Virus record (IMG/VR): IMGVR_UViG_3300005842_000023
Coordinates: 1 to 42,704 of that record
Direction: 5' to 3' (one strand)
DNA from: a virus
DNA: 42,704 bases
Shown here: one piece after another, positions 29,744 to 38,701 of the stretch
Layout: the number at the start of each line of letters is the position of its first letter
How positions within the stretch are numbered: the first letter of the stretch is position 1
Notes under the pieces: generated by a model
Database searches by the model: none
Seen by the model: only the letters and a program-made list of their open reading frames with translations
Told to the model about the DNA's origin: nothing
Made by a program: the position numbers and the translations under genes

Positions 29744-31036
29744 CTAAGCCTGACGATAGAGCCTCTTTACCTGGTCCCTGATTGGCAAGTCTTCTTCCTC
29801 GACCTGCTTCGCCTGGGAGCCGCCCGCAAAATCGGTGCCGGGTTTGTGAGCGGCGAGCTCCTGGAGTTTTGCGATCACCGCCTTGTATTCTCCCTGGAGC
29901 TTGCGGTAGTCGCTCTGCATTCGCGGGAAGGCGTGACCGACGACGAAATCGTAATTGGCCGCTTTAATGGCGACGTCCGCGGCTTGATTTTCGTCGCCTA
30001 GAGCGAAGGCGTATTTCTCCGCCGTACCCCGAATTCCATCGATCCCTTCATTAAGGGCGTTGATTTGCGCGGCTTCCTCAGGGGTAGACCCTTCGGGGGG
30101 TGCCAGTTTTTGCGCGAAGGTCGCTAAGGAAGTGGTTTTCCACTTCCCCTCGAACGCGGTCCGCTGTTTGGCCTGGTTACGCTGCGCCAAGGTTGCGAGC
30201 GCCTCCTTGTGCGTTCCGAGGGCGGCCTGCTCGGCGGCGGAAAGCTTTTGATATTCCCGCAGCTGCATCCGGAATTCGCCTTTATCGAAGTCGTTCATTT
30301 TCTCCATCACCTGGGAGAGCTCCTTCGCCTGTTCGGCGCGGGGCAAACTCAAGATCCGCTGGAGGTCGAAGCCCTCGACGCCATTGTCCGCGAGAATGGT
30401 TTTGATTTCGGAATTTAGCCTTTGCTTCGGTTCGACGAACTGCTTTTGAAATTCGGGGTGATTCTGGTAATCGAGGAGCGCCACCTTTTCCGAAAACGCT
30501 TTGTGCTCTGCGCGAAGTTTTTCAATTTCGGCGGTGTCGGGGGCCACCTGATGGTAGGTCGCGAGCTCTTGCTCCATCTTTTTTAGGCGCTCGTCCTTGG
30601 CGGCGAGATCCTGTTGAAGGCGTTTGCGGCTCTCGTTTGCGGCCTTCCAGTTTTCCGAAGTCCATTTTGTTTCCGGGAGATCCTCGGGCACCGCGGGCTT
30701 TGTCTCGGGAGCTTTTTCGCCTTCCGGGGCATCGAAGATACTTGTGCGTTTTTGCTCGGTTTTCGCCTCGGGCTTAACTTCCGGTTTAACCTCCGGCTTT
30801 ACCTCGGCCTTCTTCTCTGGCGGCTTTTGCTCGGACTTGGGCGCCTCTTTTTTCGGTTCGCGCTTCGGTGCTGCCGGTTTCGGGTCGACTTTAAAGACGC
30901 TCGAAATCGCGTCACTCATCGACATCTCGGAAAGGTCGGGCTCGCCGCCACCTTGACTCTGTGCCGGTGGCTCCGCGAGGCTTGCGCCACCGCCTCCGCC
31001 AGTTTCACCTTCGGGACTATATAGGAATGTTTTCAT
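29744..31036 (-). CDS. Scaffolding protein, 430 aa
   Basis: Acidic/basic, glutamine-, lysine- and glutamate-rich, with glycine-rich start (GETGGGGGASL), a proline/lysine-rich segment containing EVKPEVKPEVKPEAK, and long coiled coil from about residue 120 (SRKRLQQDLAAKDERLKKME) to the end (QVKRLYRQA, a basic capsid-binding tail). Placement between portal and capsid supports the scaffold call: it would direct procapsid assembly and leave before packaging. Confidence 0.78.
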   Translation of the reverse strand: MKTFLYSPEGETGGGGGASLAEPPAQSQGGGEPDLSEMSMSDAISSVFKVDPKPAAPKREPKKEAPKSEQKPPEKKAEVKPEVKPEVKPEAKTEQKRTSIFDAPEGEKAPETKPAVPEDLPETKWTSENWKAANESRKRLQQDLAAKDERLKKMEQELATYHQVAPDTAEIEKLRAEHKAFSEKVALLDYQNHPEFQKQFVEPKQRLNSEIKTILADNGVEGFDLQRILSLPRAEQAKELSQVMEKMNDFDKGEFRMQLREYQKLSAAEQAALGTHKEALATLAQRNQAKQRTAFEGKWKTTSLATFAQKLAPPEGSTPEEAAQINALNEGIDGIRGTAEKYAFALGDENQAADVAIKAANYDFVVGHAFPRMQSDYRKLQGEYKAVIAKLQELAAHKPGTDFAGGSQAKQVEEEDLPIRDQVKRLYRQA

Positions 31037-31386
31037 GAGTTTTCAGTTGGGTAAGTTTCTTTGAGTGGCACAAAGGTGCGCGGCAATGTCTCTTCGGCCT
31101 GGGCAAAGATCGCTGCCTCTAACATTTCCCAGCCCTGGAGCTGGTGGAGCCGATTATTCGCGATCAGTTGGCTATGCTCCGTTGGCGCCATTCCCGTGCC
31201 CGCCGGATTGACGCCGGGCTTTCTGGCGTGGGCATTTCGTATTACCTTTTGGAATACAGGGTCACTGATCATCCCTCGCAATTTCTCCCGCTCATCATGA
31301 TCAAGTGGGGTGTAGGTATAGACTGGAAATGGCAAAGGCCTTTGGTAGGCCGGCGGTTTCGGAGGCGGAGTCTTCTTTTTTGTCAT
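31033..31386 (-). CDS. Hypothetical protein between portal and scaffold, 117 aa
   Basis: Start at 31386 (MTKKKTPPPKPPAYQRPLPF), 4 nt after the portal stop; the open frame further upstream is a portal shadow. A proline-rich basic N-terminus is followed by helices (HDEREKLRGMISDPVFQKVI, LIANNRLHQLQGWEMLEAAI). It overlaps the scaffold start by 4 nt. Small proteins at this spot in podoviruses are usually morphogenetic cofactors. Confidence 0.55.
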   Translation of the reverse strand: MTKKKTPPPKPPAYQRPLPFPVYTYTPLDHDEREKLRGMISDPVFQKVIRNAHARKPGVNPAGTGMAPTEHSQLIANNRLHQLQGWEMLEAAIFAQAEETLPRTFVPLKETYPTENS

Positions 31387-31390
31387 AGGG

Positions 31391-33472
31391 CTAAACGCCC
31401 GCCGGCTGCGCTGCCTGTTGCGCCGCGGGATTCTGGTAAGGAAGGATGTTCGGCGGTCCGCCCATGGCGCCATTTTGCTGCTGAGCCTGTTGCTCCTTTT
31501 GGAGCTTGGTTAAAATTCCGGTGACCATGGATTTCACCTGGCTAAACCGAGGCCAGAGCTGCTGATAGGCGGCCTTCTGGGTTTCGTCACTCGCGAGGAA
31601 CTGCAAGTGCTTCCCCGTGTGCTCCATCGTAATGACCATGGCCGGCACCTTCTCCTTGTCCACCTGCCCCCCGTTTTGCTTGTACTGCTGGAGGATCGCC
31701 TCCAGGGGCTTAAGGTGCTCGTCAATGTGCTCGGCGTGCGCGTCGGATGGATCAACCGGCAGCGGCATGCCCTGACTAAAGTCGCCGTTCTCCATCATCG
31801 CCTGCCGGCGCTGCATCGGCTTACTGTCCTGGCCCTCGGGCAGAAGAGCCTTGTCGACCGCATTGGCGCCAAATTCGTTGGCGATAAATTGTTCGTCGAA
31901 CCAACGGGTGTTCCAACCCGGACGCCCGGTCATCGGCATGACCTGCTGGAACTTCATGGCGCGCGCGGCCGGGTTACTCATCCCGGCGGAAGTCCCAGTC
32001 CGAACGACAATGTCGCCATTGTATATAATCTCCTCGGGAACACCTCGGGCGATCAGGCGGCGGACAAATTTCTTCGCATCCTCGTTTCGGTTCCCCTTTC
32101 GGCGAAGGCGCGCAAAACACTGGGCGAAGATATTCTCCCCCACTTGGCTTAGGTATATCGCCATTGAACTCTCGGTCACGTCGCCCTGCATGGCGGAAAG
32201 GATCTTCGCTTGGGTGGCCGTATCCGTTTCCTGGATCTGTTGTTGCTGCTCGCGGTAAAGGGCGTTATTTCCCGCCTGGTTTTGCTCCAGCATTTCGATA
32301 ATCGAAAGGCCCTGGCTAAACTGGGGATAGGTCTGCATCTGTTGCAGTCCTTGAGGAAACACATTGACCGGCCCGTAATTCTCGATTGGGGGCGCCTCGT
32401 CCGGCATATCCGGGGTGCGTGTGAAGTTCATTGACATGGCCATCGAGGCGCCATCGCAAACCCGCGACTTCATCCGGTTAACGAGAACCGAGAAATGATA
32501 ATTCTTAATCCCAAAGCCCTTGATCGAATGGACCATCGCGTCCGTGCCGGTATCATACCAAACCACGCCGAGGAACTCTTTAAAGTTATCGGCGTATTTC
32601 TCTTTTCGATACAAAAACTCATTGCCCGTGCCGGTGACGGTAAAAACGTAGCAACCAATCTTCCCATTAAATTGCTTCACATAGAGGTAAACCACCTCCA
32701 GGGGCTGGAATTTGCTCGAAACAGAAATATCATTATTAACGAGCATGTCCTGATACTTCGTGAAGTCGCGCCCGTCCCAGGAGGTTCCATCCTTGCCGTA
32801 AACCAAAGCGGCCTTCACCGCCTGCGGATTCCAGCCGAGATACTCGGCATTTTGTTGGTCTTTTGGGGTCCTAATCTTACTGTAAAGTTCCGCTCCGCTC
32901 ATGTCGCGCACCACTGCCACGCACTCCCATTTGTCTTGGTCCATGTGACAGTTTTTCGGGAAGTAGACCCGCTGCACATTGATCGCCTCAAACCGGGGAT
33001 TGTCGGGGTCGGGCCACGCCACCATCCCCGGACCAAAGTCGACGAAGTTCTTGGCGAACCTCATATAATTGACGAAGTAGCTCTGGCCATAGTCCGCGAT
33101 CCATTGGTCAAAGCACTCCGCCATACTCACCTCCCAGCGCGAAGAGTCGGGGGCGCGGGAATCGATCGCAAAACTGGCGGCGTGGGGCGCCCCGTGGACG
33201 GCCCGCCAATAAGGCAAAAGGGTTCGATCGCGGGAGGCCTGGGCGTCTCCAAAATTGACGTTGGTTTGCCAGCTATTCCCCTGTTTTTCCCAGTCGTGCT
33301 GACTAAAGGGGCGGCCGCCCTCCAACTGATTCCGGGTCTGGACAAAGGTGGCAGCCCGCTGGGAATTGTAGTAAACGAAGGTCTCGTAAAGAGAGCGGGC
33401 GGACTCGACGTCTTTAATTCGCCGCTCCGCCGCGACGTCGTCGAATTTCTGGGAGTCGATTAGGGTGTCCAT
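31391..33472 (-). CDS. Portal protein, 693 aa
   Basis: Length, position after terminase and before scaffold, and features fit a podoviral portal: helical N-terminus (AERRIKDVESARSLYETFVY), a wing/stem region with VYFPKNCHMDQDKWECVAVV and YLYVKQFNGKIGCYVFTVTG, a long clip/crown helix region (NNALYREQQQQIQETDTATQ...AKILSAMQG) and a Q/A-rich C-terminal barrel (QKEQQAQQQNGAMGGP). It forms the dodecameric ring through which DNA is packaged. ATG lies 6 nt after the GGTATACC palindrome copy 4; no Shine-Dalgarno sequence. Confidence 0.82.
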   Translation of the reverse strand: MDTLIDSQKFDDVAAERRIKDVESARSLYETFVYYNSQRAATFVQTRNQLEGGRPFSQHDWEKQGNSWQTNVNFGDAQASRDRTLLPYWRAVHGAPHAASFAIDSRAPDSSRWEVSMAECFDQWIADYGQSYFVNYMRFAKNFVDFGPGMVAWPDPDNPRFEAINVQRVYFPKNCHMDQDKWECVAVVRDMSGAELYSKIRTPKDQQNAEYLGWNPQAVKAALVYGKDGTSWDGRDFTKYQDMLVNNDISVSSKFQPLEVVYLYVKQFNGKIGCYVFTVTGTGNEFLYRKEKYADNFKEFLGVVWYDTGTDAMVHSIKGFGIKNYHFSVLVNRMKSRVCDGASMAMSMNFTRTPDMPDEAPPIENYGPVNVFPQGLQQMQTYPQFSQGLSIIEMLEQNQAGNNALYREQQQQIQETDTATQAKILSAMQGDVTESSMAIYLSQVGENIFAQCFARLRRKGNRNEDAKKFVRRLIARGVPEEIIYNGDIVVRTGTSAGMSNPAARAMKFQQVMPMTGRPGWNTRWFDEQFIANEFGANAVDKALLPEGQDSKPMQRRQAMMENGDFSQGMPLPVDPSDAHAEHIDEHLKPLEAILQQYKQNGGQVDKEKVPAMVITMEHTGKHLQFLASDETQKAAYQQLWPRFSQVKSMVTGILTKLQKEQQAQQQNGAMGGPPNILPYQNPAAQQAAQPAGV

Positions 33473-33477
33473 ATTAC

Positions 33478-33513
33478 CAGGGTATACCCTTTGAACCCTA
33501 CAAGGGTATATCG
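33478..33513. promoter_or_regulatory. GGTATACC palindrome, copy 4, plus a half-site
   Basis: AGGGTATACCCT (33479-33490) within CAGGGTATACCCTTTG, then CAAGGGTATATCG at 33501-33513, a second, imperfect copy 22 nt away. It fills the 48-nt gap between the methyltransferase and portal genes. Confidence 0.65.
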
Positions 33514-33520
33514 CAAACCT

Positions 33521-34093
33521 TTATCGAACCCTGCGCGCCACGAAGAGAATCGTGTAGTCCTCCGGTGTTACATTCGTGAATTCATCCTTGAGGATTTCGT
33601 AGTGCCCGAAGTATTCGCCAAAGACCTTGGAGAGTTCGCCGACGTAGGCCTCATGCCGGTGCTCGCAGTTGGGCGGCTGCCCCTTCTGGATCGCGGCCGT
33701 CCACCGCTCTTTGTCGGGGACGAGGATAATCATGTGACCGCCGACTTTTAAGACTCGGTCCCATTCTTTGAGCACGGGGAGCCAGTCGAAGACGTCCTCC
33801 AAAAAATGGGAGGAGTAGAGGAAATCGAGTGAGCGGGACTCAAAGGGAAGTTTGTCGGCAAATCCTCGCAATTGGAGCGGCCCCTTTGGCGGCCGGCCGT
33901 TGGAATAGTGGTTAAACTCCTTTTCCGGAAGGTCGTAACTGATCGCCCAGGGCACGACCGCGACACCTTGAGACGCCACGTCCACGCCGACGCCTGTGCA
34001 ATAGGGCGCAGTCGCCCAGCGGTAGCGCTCCGTCTCCGAGTCGCAGGCGGCAAAACCTTTAGGCGTGGGCTTATAGAATTCCTTGTAGCTCAT
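33521..34093 (-). CDS. Class I SAM-dependent methyltransferase (Methyltransf_11-like)
   Basis: 190 residues from the ATG at 34093, which overlaps the previous stop (ATGA). GVGVDVA (34-40) is the SAM-binding loop with its acidic residue, DKLPFESRSLDFLYSSHFLE (80-99) is the motif II/III region and RVLKVGGHMIILVPD (113-127) the post-III strand. It lacks the usual upstream glycine-rich leader, as small sugar-modifying methyltransferases often do. Last gene of the coupled glycosyl/methyl cassette; probably methylates a glycan or its linker. Confidence 0.8.
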   Translation of the reverse strand: MSYKEFYKPTPKGFAACDSETERYRWATAPYCTGVGVDVASQGVAVVPWAISYDLPEKEFNHYSNGRPPKGPLQLRGFADKLPFESRSLDFLYSSHFLEDVFDWLPVLKEWDRVLKVGGHMIILVPDKERWTAAIQKGQPPNCEHRHEAYVGELSKVFGEYFGHYEILKDEFTNVTPEDYTILFVARRVR

Positions 34094-34707
34094 GAAAAGT
34101 AGAGTTCGGGGGTGGCGCAAAGCATCATGGTTCCAAGTGTCGCCAGAGGGATGAGGTTCGCTGCCTCGATCGCCGGGAGGACCCCCGGCCCCCAGTGGGG
34201 ATAGAAATCATCGAAGAGAAAAAAGGGGACCTTAAGCCTCGTCCCTAGGGCGATGTCGGCGGTGACGCCGTCCAAGTTGTGGTTCCCGTCCACAAACATG
34301 AGATCGAAGCGCCGACCCTTTAAATGCAGATAGATGAGCTCCGGATCTTTGATCGAATCAGCCAGGATGAATTCGAAGGCGTCTTTGTGCGTGCCGCGGA
34401 TGATGGCGGCGGCCTCTTTGGTTTGCTGGCGCTGGGAGTTGTCGATCGAGGTCACCGTGTCCGCACCCAGCCCCAGAAAAATCCGCGCACTGTGGCCTAG
34501 GCAAAACCCCACTTCTAGGACATTAAAGAAACTGTCGCGGCCCACGATATTAAGCGCGGCCCGAAATTGCCGGACGGAATGCGCCCCAGAGTGAAACGGC
34601 GTCGTGTCGAGTCGCTTGGGCAAATCGCGCGTCCACTTTTCAAAGAACGCGGTATCGGCGTGCGTCCGCATGAGAATCCGGTCCATCATCCATTTGTCAG
34701 GCATCAT
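34090..34707 (-). CDS. Class I SAM-dependent methyltransferase (Methyltransf_24/CmcI-like)
   Basis: 205 residues. LEVGFCLGHSARIFLGLGAD (64-83) is the glycine-rich SAM loop, TVTSIDN (84-90) holds the acidic ribose ligand, and FDLMFVDGNHNLDGVTADIA (134-153) and FLFDDFYPHWG (163-173) match the DGNH/D-D-D metal-ligand pattern of cephalosporin hydroxylase-type and macrocin-type methyltransferases that act on sugar or polyketide hydroxyls. Overlaps the GT2 gene by 4 nt. Confidence 0.8.
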   Translation of the reverse strand: MMPDKWMMDRILMRTHADTAFFEKWTRDLPKRLDTTPFHSGAHSVRQFRAALNIVGRDSFFNVLEVGFCLGHSARIFLGLGADTVTSIDNSQRQQTKEAAAIIRGTHKDAFEFILADSIKDPELIYLHLKGRRFDLMFVDGNHNLDGVTADIALGTRLKVPFFLFDDFYPHWGPGVLPAIEAANLIPLATLGTMMLCATPELYFS

Positions 34708-35465
34708 GGCTCGTATCCTCTCTGCTTAAGCCAGGGTCGAACAATCTCCGGATGCTGTCCAACAAAGTCGCGCAAGGGTTCCCCGTCGAAAAAATCGTAG
34801 TCGTCCCAACGGTTGTGCTTTTCGTGCGCAGCCTGGATTCGCGGGTCCACACCTCCAAAAAAGCAGTTCTGAACCACTGTACTTTTTGCGACAAAGGCAG
34901 AGGGGAGCCGGATCATCCCGTAGTGGTAAATGTGAAGCCCCGAATAAACTTCGGCTCGGTCGCGAATATTGGGGTGCTCCGCCGGGTTCGGTTCGTCAGA
35001 GGGTAAATAGAGATTGCAGGGGCCGAGGCGCGCGACCATTTCCCCGCAGCATTTATTCCACGGGACCAAATGGCGGGGGTCTCGCCAAAACGTGTAGCGT
35101 CGAAAGAGCCCCGGCGTTTCGTCCTGCATCGCGAGTTTGATCGAGGAGTAGCTCTCCGGTCCAATCACTTCGTCGGCGTCTAGTTGGAGGAACCAGTCGC
35201 CCGGATCCAGGCGTCGCCGCGCGTAATTAAGCGCCTTCACCCACCACCGGGGATCATTGTGCGGCTTTTCCCAGGGTTGCCGAAGTAGCCTCACCTTGCG
35301 CTCTAACCCAAGCTTTTCCTGGAGGTCCTCCCATGAGCCGTCGTCTGACTCCATGTCACTCACAACAACAGAATCGCAAACAGGCATGAGGGAACGCGCC
35401 GCCTCGACCGTCATATAGTCAAGGGAACGGTGATTGCGGGAGACAACTAGGCCGATGAGGTTCAT
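34704..35465 (-). CDS. Family 2-like glycosyltransferase
   Basis: 253 residues. GLVVSRNHRSLDYMTVEAAR at the start, DSVVVSDMESDDGSWED and DWFLQLDADEVIGPESY (90-106; D96-A-D98 metal/UDP-sugar motif) give the GT-A fold of the GT2 family. The rest (FRRYTFWRDPRHLVPWNKCC, SGLHIYHYGMIRLPSAF) resembles phage GT2 proteins that contain a YHYG segment. It should transfer a sugar from a nucleotide donor; acceptor unknown. Coupled to both neighbours by 4-nt overlaps. Confidence 0.8.
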   Translation of the reverse strand: MNLIGLVVSRNHRSLDYMTVEAARSLMPVCDSVVVSDMESDDGSWEDLQEKLGLERKVRLLRQPWEKPHNDPRWWVKALNYARRRLDPGDWFLQLDADEVIGPESYSSIKLAMQDETPGLFRRYTFWRDPRHLVPWNKCCGEMVARLGPCNLYLPSDEPNPAEHPNIRDRAEVYSGLHIYHYGMIRLPSAFVAKSTVVQNCFFGGVDPRIQAAHEKHNRWDDYDFFDGEPLRDFVGQHPEIVRPWLKQRGYEP

Positions 35466-36985
35466 CTGGCGACCGCCACCTCTAGAAGATTGTCCACGAC
35501 CGAGGTCACGTAGTCACTTTTGATCGAGCGCATGGCTTCGCCGGTCGTCGGAATGGAAACCTGCGCGGCGGTGAAGTGACGCGCGCCCGACTCCGCAATC
35601 CGCGGGTCACCCTGCACCGAGGCCTTCGGGCTTCCATCTGTCATGATATACTCTGGCAGCGTGCAACCAAAAAGGCCGATGGTGGGCGTCCCCATCGCCT
35701 GCGAGACGTGGAGGGGAAAACTGTCCACGCCGATAAAGAGTTGGCACTTGGAGAGGACGGCCGCCAGTTGCAAGGGATCGGTGAGCCCACGCAAATCCCG
35801 GTCGTTAATAAGGGGCGAGAGTTCGGGGTGACCCACAAGGACCACCTTCATGTCGTGTTCTTTGCGAACGTGGCTAATGACATCGTTCCAGCGCTCGTTC
35901 GGCCAATTTTTCCCCGGCCAGGTCGTGGGGCCGGCGTGGATCGCGCACCAGTCCCCTTTTTTAAGGAGCGAAGTGGCGTATTTAAAATGAAGTTCGTTCG
36001 GATAAAGTTTGGTCACGAACTTGTCCAAGGTGATGTCCGCGGCGGCGGCGTAGGCGCTCACAATATGGGTCCGGATTTTACTCTCGTAACTCATATCGAG
36101 GTTGATGACGCGGGCCTCGTGGTTGCGATCGATTTTGGCCGCGGCGTGTTTCACGTGCGGATTGCCCTGAAAGGTTTCCGGGAAGGCCGTTTCAACATAA
36201 ATCGGCGAGAGCGGATTCTCTTTTGCCAATTGCTCCAAGATCGCCGTCACCAGGACGACGTCGCCCCGCGCCGCCCAGCGCCGAACGACAATCGGAAAGT
36301 CAAATTTCCGAATCCGCAAATAGTGGTTCCACTTCTTGCGCAAAACGGCGTGGTTCTTCGCCTGGATTTGGTTGATATTCGGGACGTGGGCCGAAGTGGC
36401 CGCGCGTTGATGGCGAAGGGGCAAATCCACTTTGTGGAGGGTGTAACCTAGTTTGCGGAGCCGAAGCGAGAGGTCGGAGTCTTCTCCGTATGCAAATTCC
36501 AGATACGTTGAAAACAGGCCCTCGCGCTTCACGATCTCGGTTTTGCACATGAGGCAGGAGCCCTCCAGATATTCGAAGTTCCCACCCTGCCGACCGTGAA
36601 AATCGTTCGTCAACATTTGACAGCCCCCGGAGAGCCCGGCCAGAGCGGCTTTAGGAAACTCTCGGAAGGGTTTCTCCATCGCCTCCAGCCAACCCGGCGG
36701 TACTTGCGTGTCGTCGTTAAGCATGACGAAAAACTCGCTATCGGTGAGTGCTAAGGCGCGCCGGTTTGGTTCAATGAAACCTTCGTTCTTTGGGTTGTGA
36801 ATTACCGTCACTCGCCCCGGATGCTCCGCGGCCACTTGCTCAAAGAAGACTCCCACGTCGTGGGGTGAACCATTGTCCGTTAGGATTAAATGCGTGTCGG
36901 CTGACGAATTCTCCAGGACGGAGCGAATGCAGCCGCGCGCCAGCGAGAGCGCCTTAAAGCAGAGGATGGAGACGGTGAATTTCAT
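35462..36985 (-). CDS. Bifunctional glycosyltransferase, GT2-GT9 fusion, 507 aa
   Basis: Residues 1-230 are a GT2 GT-A domain: VSILCFKALSLARGCIRSVL, LILTDNGS, NEGFIEPNRRALALTDSEFF, the catalytic VMLNDDTQVPPGW (88-99; NDDT) and YGEDSDLSLRLRKLGY. Residues about 235-507 are a GT9 heptosyltransferase-like domain: GDVVLVTAILEQLAKENPLS, CAIHAGPTTWPGKNWPNERW (347-366) and CQLFIGVDSFPLHVSQAMGT (414-433) followed by PTIGLFG. The join suggests two successive sugar additions. Overlaps the GT9 gene upstream by 4 nt. Confidence 0.85.
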   Translation of the reverse strand: MKFTVSILCFKALSLARGCIRSVLENSSADTHLILTDNGSPHDVGVFFEQVAAEHPGRVTVIHNPKNEGFIEPNRRALALTDSEFFVMLNDDTQVPPGWLEAMEKPFREFPKAALAGLSGGCQMLTNDFHGRQGGNFEYLEGSCLMCKTEIVKREGLFSTYLEFAYGEDSDLSLRLRKLGYTLHKVDLPLRHQRAATSAHVPNINQIQAKNHAVLRKKWNHYLRIRKFDFPIVVRRWAARGDVVLVTAILEQLAKENPLSPIYVETAFPETFQGNPHVKHAAAKIDRNHEARVINLDMSYESKIRTHIVSAYAAAADITLDKFVTKLYPNELHFKYATSLLKKGDWCAIHAGPTTWPGKNWPNERWNDVISHVRKEHDMKVVLVGHPELSPLINDRDLRGLTDPLQLAAVLSKCQLFIGVDSFPLHVSQAMGTPTIGLFGCTLPEYIMTDGSPKASVQGDPRIAESGARHFTAAQVSIPTTGEAMRSIKSDYVTSVVDNLLEVAVAR

Positions 36986-38064
36986 AGGGTGGCGAGCATG
37001 CGTTCCAAATTGGCCACGATCCGCTCGGGCTGAATCCTGGCCATGGGTTCGCAGCGCTGGCTTTTGTTACAAGGGCCATTAAAGGGGAAATGGGGTGCCA
37101 AATGGTTTCCGTGGTAAAAGCAGGGCGCCAGGTCGCAACCGCCGTGCCCCTGGATCGCTTGCACGGTGGGAGCGTAGGCCGTCCGCAGGCCCCAAGGAAA
37201 AGCGCCATAGAGGCCTAAGGCCGGCATGCCCAGAGCCCCCGCAACGTGGATCATGACCGAGTCGGGACCCAGGACGACGTCGCAAGCGGTCATGGCGGCA
37301 ACCGACTGCCGAAACGAGAGATTCTCGATCATCAAGTTTCGCACAAGTGGCGTCGAGCGCGTCTTCACCTTATAGGGCGTCCCTAAGAGGAAGACTTCAC
37401 GGCCCTTTTGTGCGAGGCGGATAATCACCTCGGTCATCAGGTTCCCGGGATAGGTGCGGGCTCTGCCGCTGGCCTCTACCTGAATGGCGATCCGCCGGGA
37501 ATGGGTGCGCGGGAATTTGTCCAAAGCCCACAGTTTTTCCTCCTCGGTTAATTCGTAGCGCATCGCCTTCTGGTCCAGGTGGGTTAATCCAATGCGCTTT
37601 GCCACGACGTCGACTGCGTGAAGTTTTTCCGCCTCGGGGTTACCCTCGATCACGTTCTCCAAAAAGATCCAGGCGTGATACTCCTCGGCGTCGTCCAAAG
37701 AAATCGGATACGAGACAACCTTATCCACCTCGGGATTAGCGAAGAGGATGTCCTGAAACATTGAATACACACAAACGTGAACTTCTGCGGTGGGCCAGCG
37801 GCGCTTTAGTTCGTGAATCGCGGGCGTGCAAAAAAGAAGGTCCCCAAAACCTCCCGGGCGAATGATGAGAATCTTTCTCCCATTCCAATCTTCGTTTTCG
37901 TCGAACGGCCGCGGGTTGCCGTCCAAATAATTCATCGTCGTGGCGCCGCGGTGCCCGACCTGGATATAGGTGGCCCCCGCCATGTCCTCCACCAAATAGC
38001 GTCCCGCCGGCCAGCCGCCCCTGGCGCCAAGATCAATTCCCTCCTTACTGGTTAGGATATGCAC
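36982..38064 (-). CDS. Family 9 (heptosyltransferase-like) glycosyltransferase
   Basis: 360 residues from a GTG at 38064, chosen because it lies 4 nt after the upstream stop; the frame is open further upstream into the cysteine-rich gene. KILIIRPGGFGDLLFCTPAI (64-83) and CDVVLGPDSVMIHVAGALGM (261-280) followed by PALGLYGAFP are the two GT9 signatures. Four cysteines near the end (310, 315, 332, 338) are usual for phage GT9 proteins. It probably adds a heptose-like sugar to a cell-surface or virion glycan. Confidence 0.85.
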   Translation of the reverse strand: MHILTSKEGIDLGARGGWPAGRYLVEDMAGATYIQVGHRGATTMNYLDGNPRPFDENEDWNGRKILIIRPGGFGDLLFCTPAIHELKRRWPTAEVHVCVYSMFQDILFANPEVDKVVSYPISLDDAEEYHAWIFLENVIEGNPEAEKLHAVDVVAKRIGLTHLDQKAMRYELTEEEKLWALDKFPRTHSRRIAIQVEASGRARTYPGNLMTEVIIRLAQKGREVFLLGTPYKVKTRSTPLVRNLMIENLSFRQSVAAMTACDVVLGPDSVMIHVAGALGMPALGLYGAFPWGLRTAYAPTVQAIQGHGGCDLAPCFYHGNHLAPHFPFNGPCNKSQRCEPMARIQPERIVANLERMLATL

Positions 38065-38068
38065 GGGC

Positions 38069-38701
38069 TTAAAAGGGCAAATAATTCTGGCTCTCTTTAT
38101 TGTTCCAGCACCAAGCCGGATAAACGAGTTCCCGGCCGGCGTCGGCGGCATCAATCACGTCTCGCGGCATGTTCACTTTTGCTTTCAGGCCACAGCCGCA
38201 GGCCGCACAAATTTCGAGCCCACCTATTTGGCGCCGCGCGGGGATCGCCGCATTGATCAAATGGTAGAGGGTGGTGCAACCGGCGCAGCCCTCGGCCTTC
38301 ATATTGAGGGGACACGAGAGGCAAATGTTCGCGCGCCGGGTGAGTTCGGTCTCGGCGACCATTTCGCCGTGGCCCTTCACGAACTCGATAAACCCCTTCG
38401 TAAACCCAACCGCCATTTCCGAATCGAGGTTGCGGGTGTAGTCGCGCTTGATCGGCCGCCAGTCCTCGCCCTTGTTGGGCCGGCAGTGCTCCGGGCCAAT
38501 GCGGTCGCAAATTTGCTCGTGGATGTCGTCCAGGGCTTCGTCGGCGGTCGCGCGCGGGAGTTCCCGGTAGCGGCGATGCTCGGCGATTTCCTCCGCCATC
38601 TCCTTTAGGCCCTGTTCGCCTGTGAACCATTTGCGGGTTTCCTTCTGGAAATAGATCCAACCGCCGGGGGGTTGTTGACTGGGGATTTTAAGAAACGCCA
38701 T
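38069..38701 (-). CDS. Cysteine-rich metal-binding protein, 210 aa
   Basis: Ten cysteines, most in the pattern CLSC (127-130), CAGC (139-142), CAACGC (165-170) and PAWCW (196-199). This resembles the CxxC...CxxCGC...CP...W metal-binding modules that accompany phage and bacterial glycosyltransferases (DUF6171-like). The N-terminal half (residues 10-110) is helical and of unknown fold. Its gene overlaps the XRE gene by 14 nt and precedes three glycosyltransferase genes, so it may act in the same glycan pathway. Confidence 0.65.
   Translation of the reverse strand: MAFLKIPSQQPPGGWIYFQKETRKWFTGEQGLKEMAEEIAEHRRYRELPRATADEALDDIHEQICDRIGPEHCRPNKGEDWRPIKRDYTRNLDSEMAVGFTKGFIEFVKGHGEMVAETELTRRANICLSCPLNMKAEGCAGCTTLYHLINAAIPARRQIGGLEICAACGCGLKAKVNMPRDVIDAADAGRELVYPAWCWNNKESQNYLPF

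Noticed and set aside
30756-30800. Tandem repeat in the scaffold gene (EVKPEVKPEVKPEAK)
   Set aside because: Simple low-complexity peptide repeat usual in scaffold proteins; no sign of a DNA-level function.
32495-33463. 322-codon open frame on the + strand
   Set aside because: Antisense shadow of the portal gene.
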